Shown here: positions 6,502 to 7,251 of the stretch, in pieces
How the letters are laid out: each line of letters opens with the position of its first letter
Position numbering within the stretch: the first letter of the stretch is position 1
NCBI GenBank assembly: GCA_017512625.1
Contig: JAFWFB010000188.1
Span: 1-7,251, forward strand
Length of the DNA stretch: 7,251 nucleotides
From: Erysipelotrichaceae bacterium
GTDB lineage: Bacteria > Bacillota_I > Bacilli_A > Erysipelotrichales > Erysipelotrichaceae
Direction: 5' to 3'
Program-made: the position numbers and the translations under genes
Notes under the pieces: model-generated
The model's input: the letters and a program-made list of their open reading frames with translations, nothing else
Told to the model about the DNA's origin: nothing
The model's database searches: none

Positions 6502-7251
6502 TCAGCTTCTCTTTACTGATCGCATTAGGGAAGATCCTCTCGATGGTTGCGATAGCCAGGGCAAGGGATTGGGTATATTCACCATTCATGTATAACAACT
6601 CAGCACGGGTAAGATCGCTGTCGATATCGATGAAGGATGAGCGGTACTTGTTGCCGAAAACGATGGTATTTTCCGCCATCAAAGCCATACCGATAACATT
6701 GTTGATATTGTTGTACATCGTATAGATATAATCGACCGCCTGAAGGACGGTATTCTTCAGTTCTTCAAAGTCGATGGTCTCAGCGTCAAGTTCCTTCTTG
6801 ATGCTTTCGATGTAGTTGCGTCCTCTTTCCAGATCCAGCTTATAGATCTCATTGATGGATGGAAGATGGTTCTGAGCCAACTTGACTCTGATCTCATTAA
6901 GGATGATCTGCAGCTTGAGCAGCTGATCCTTGGCGTATTCAACGTCCTTCTTGGCATTGAAGATCAGATCCTTGCTTTCTGTGATCTTGGCAACTTCCTT
7001 GTTCAGCTCATCGATATAGGACTGCAGTTTCTCGTTCTTGAGGCTTGCCGGTTCACTCTGCTTAAGGATATCGTTTACTTCCGCAACGGTCTTATCCAGC
7101 ATCTGATTATAGGATTCATCGATGACCAATTGGTCAAAGAGACCATCGGATCCTTCTTTTTCCTTATTGTAGTTGTCTAAGACATATTCATATTTGTCAT
7201 TGACGGATCTGACCAGATTATTGATGGTATCGACCTGCTGCTTCAGACGGC
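6494..7251 (-). CDS. ezrA: Septation ring formation regulator EzrA (C-terminal part, runs off right edge)
   Basis: EzrA is a Firmicutes membrane-anchored, spectrin-like coiled-coil protein that inhibits FtsZ ring formation away from mid-cell and coordinates division. The last 251 residues are visible; full-length EzrA is about 560-570, so the N-terminal membrane anchor and over half of the protein lie outside. The frame stays open to the window edge, and the residues before position 7129 (NDKYEYVLDNYNKE, then KEGSDGLFDQ) continue the same heptad-rich pattern, so a TTG at 7129 is not the real start. Most of the visible part is charged helix suited to a coiled coil. The segment FGNKYRSSF at about 6635-6658 and the following LYMNGEYTQSLALA match the conserved EzrA C-terminal end. 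Synteny with a cysteine desulfurase and thiI supports the call. Confidence 0.88.
   Translation of the reverse strand, partial: RLKQQVDTINNLVRSVNDKYEYVLDNYNKEKEGSDGLFDQLVIDESYNQMLDKTVAEVNDILKQSEPASLKNEKLQSYIDELNKEVAKITESKDLIFNAKKDVEYAKDQLLKLQIILNEIRVKLAQNHLPSINEIYKLDLERGRNYIESIKKELDAETIDFEELKNTVLQAVDYIYTMYNNINNVIGMALMAENTIVFGNKYRSSFIDIDSDLTRAELLYMNGEYTQSLALAIATIERIFPNAISKEKLNV

Noticed and set aside
7127..7129. TTG codon as the start of a 211-residue protein
   Set aside because: The frame is open upstream to the window edge and the residues there continue EzrA-like helix, so this is an internal leucine codon of a partial gene.

Overview
The window looks like an ordinary chromosomal stretch of a Gram-positive bacterium of the Firmicutes/Bacillota. 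EzrA is a Firmicutes-type division protein. An ezrA - cysteine desulfurase - thiI cluster without a rhodanese domain on ThiI is typical of that phylum, and so is a group II ECF transporter core in the order ecfA1-ecfA2-ecfT. The moderate GC content together with these families would suit the Erysipelotrichia or a related class, but that placement is a guess. No mobile element, CRISPR array, tRNA or rRNA is visible.

Layout, left to right. Positions 1-1888 (minus strand) carry the three core genes of an energy-coupling factor vitamin transporter: ecfA1, ecfA2 and the start of ecfT, which runs off the left edge. The genes overlap by 16 and 4 bases. Positions 1889-2091 form an AT-rich divergent intergenic region. 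It holds a -10 element for ecfA1, an extended -10 element for the rightward gene, and a strong intrinsic terminator on the minus strand that no visible gene uses. Positions 2092-2940 (plus strand) encode a membrane-anchored protein of the calcineurin-like phosphoesterase family whose active-site motifs are altered. A 24-base palindrome at 2939-2962 acts as a shared terminator between it and the converging operon. Positions 2949-7251 (minus strand) form one compact operon, read as ezrA (3' part only), cysteine desulfurase, thiI and an M24B Xaa-Pro aminopeptidase, with overlaps of 8 and 4 bases and a gap of 8 bases.

How the genes work together. EcfA1, EcfA2 and EcfT form the ATP-driven module shared by substrate-binding S components encoded elsewhere. 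The desulfurase probably supplies persulfide sulfur to ThiI for 4-thiouridine at tRNA position 8. EzrA (septal ring control) and the aminopeptidase (release of N-terminal residues before proline) share the transcript without an obvious functional link.

Most of the window is conventional. The points most worth a second look are the altered metal and catalytic motifs of the phosphoesterase, the apparently leaderless starts of both divergent genes, the orphan terminator between them, and an approximately four-fold excess of GATC.
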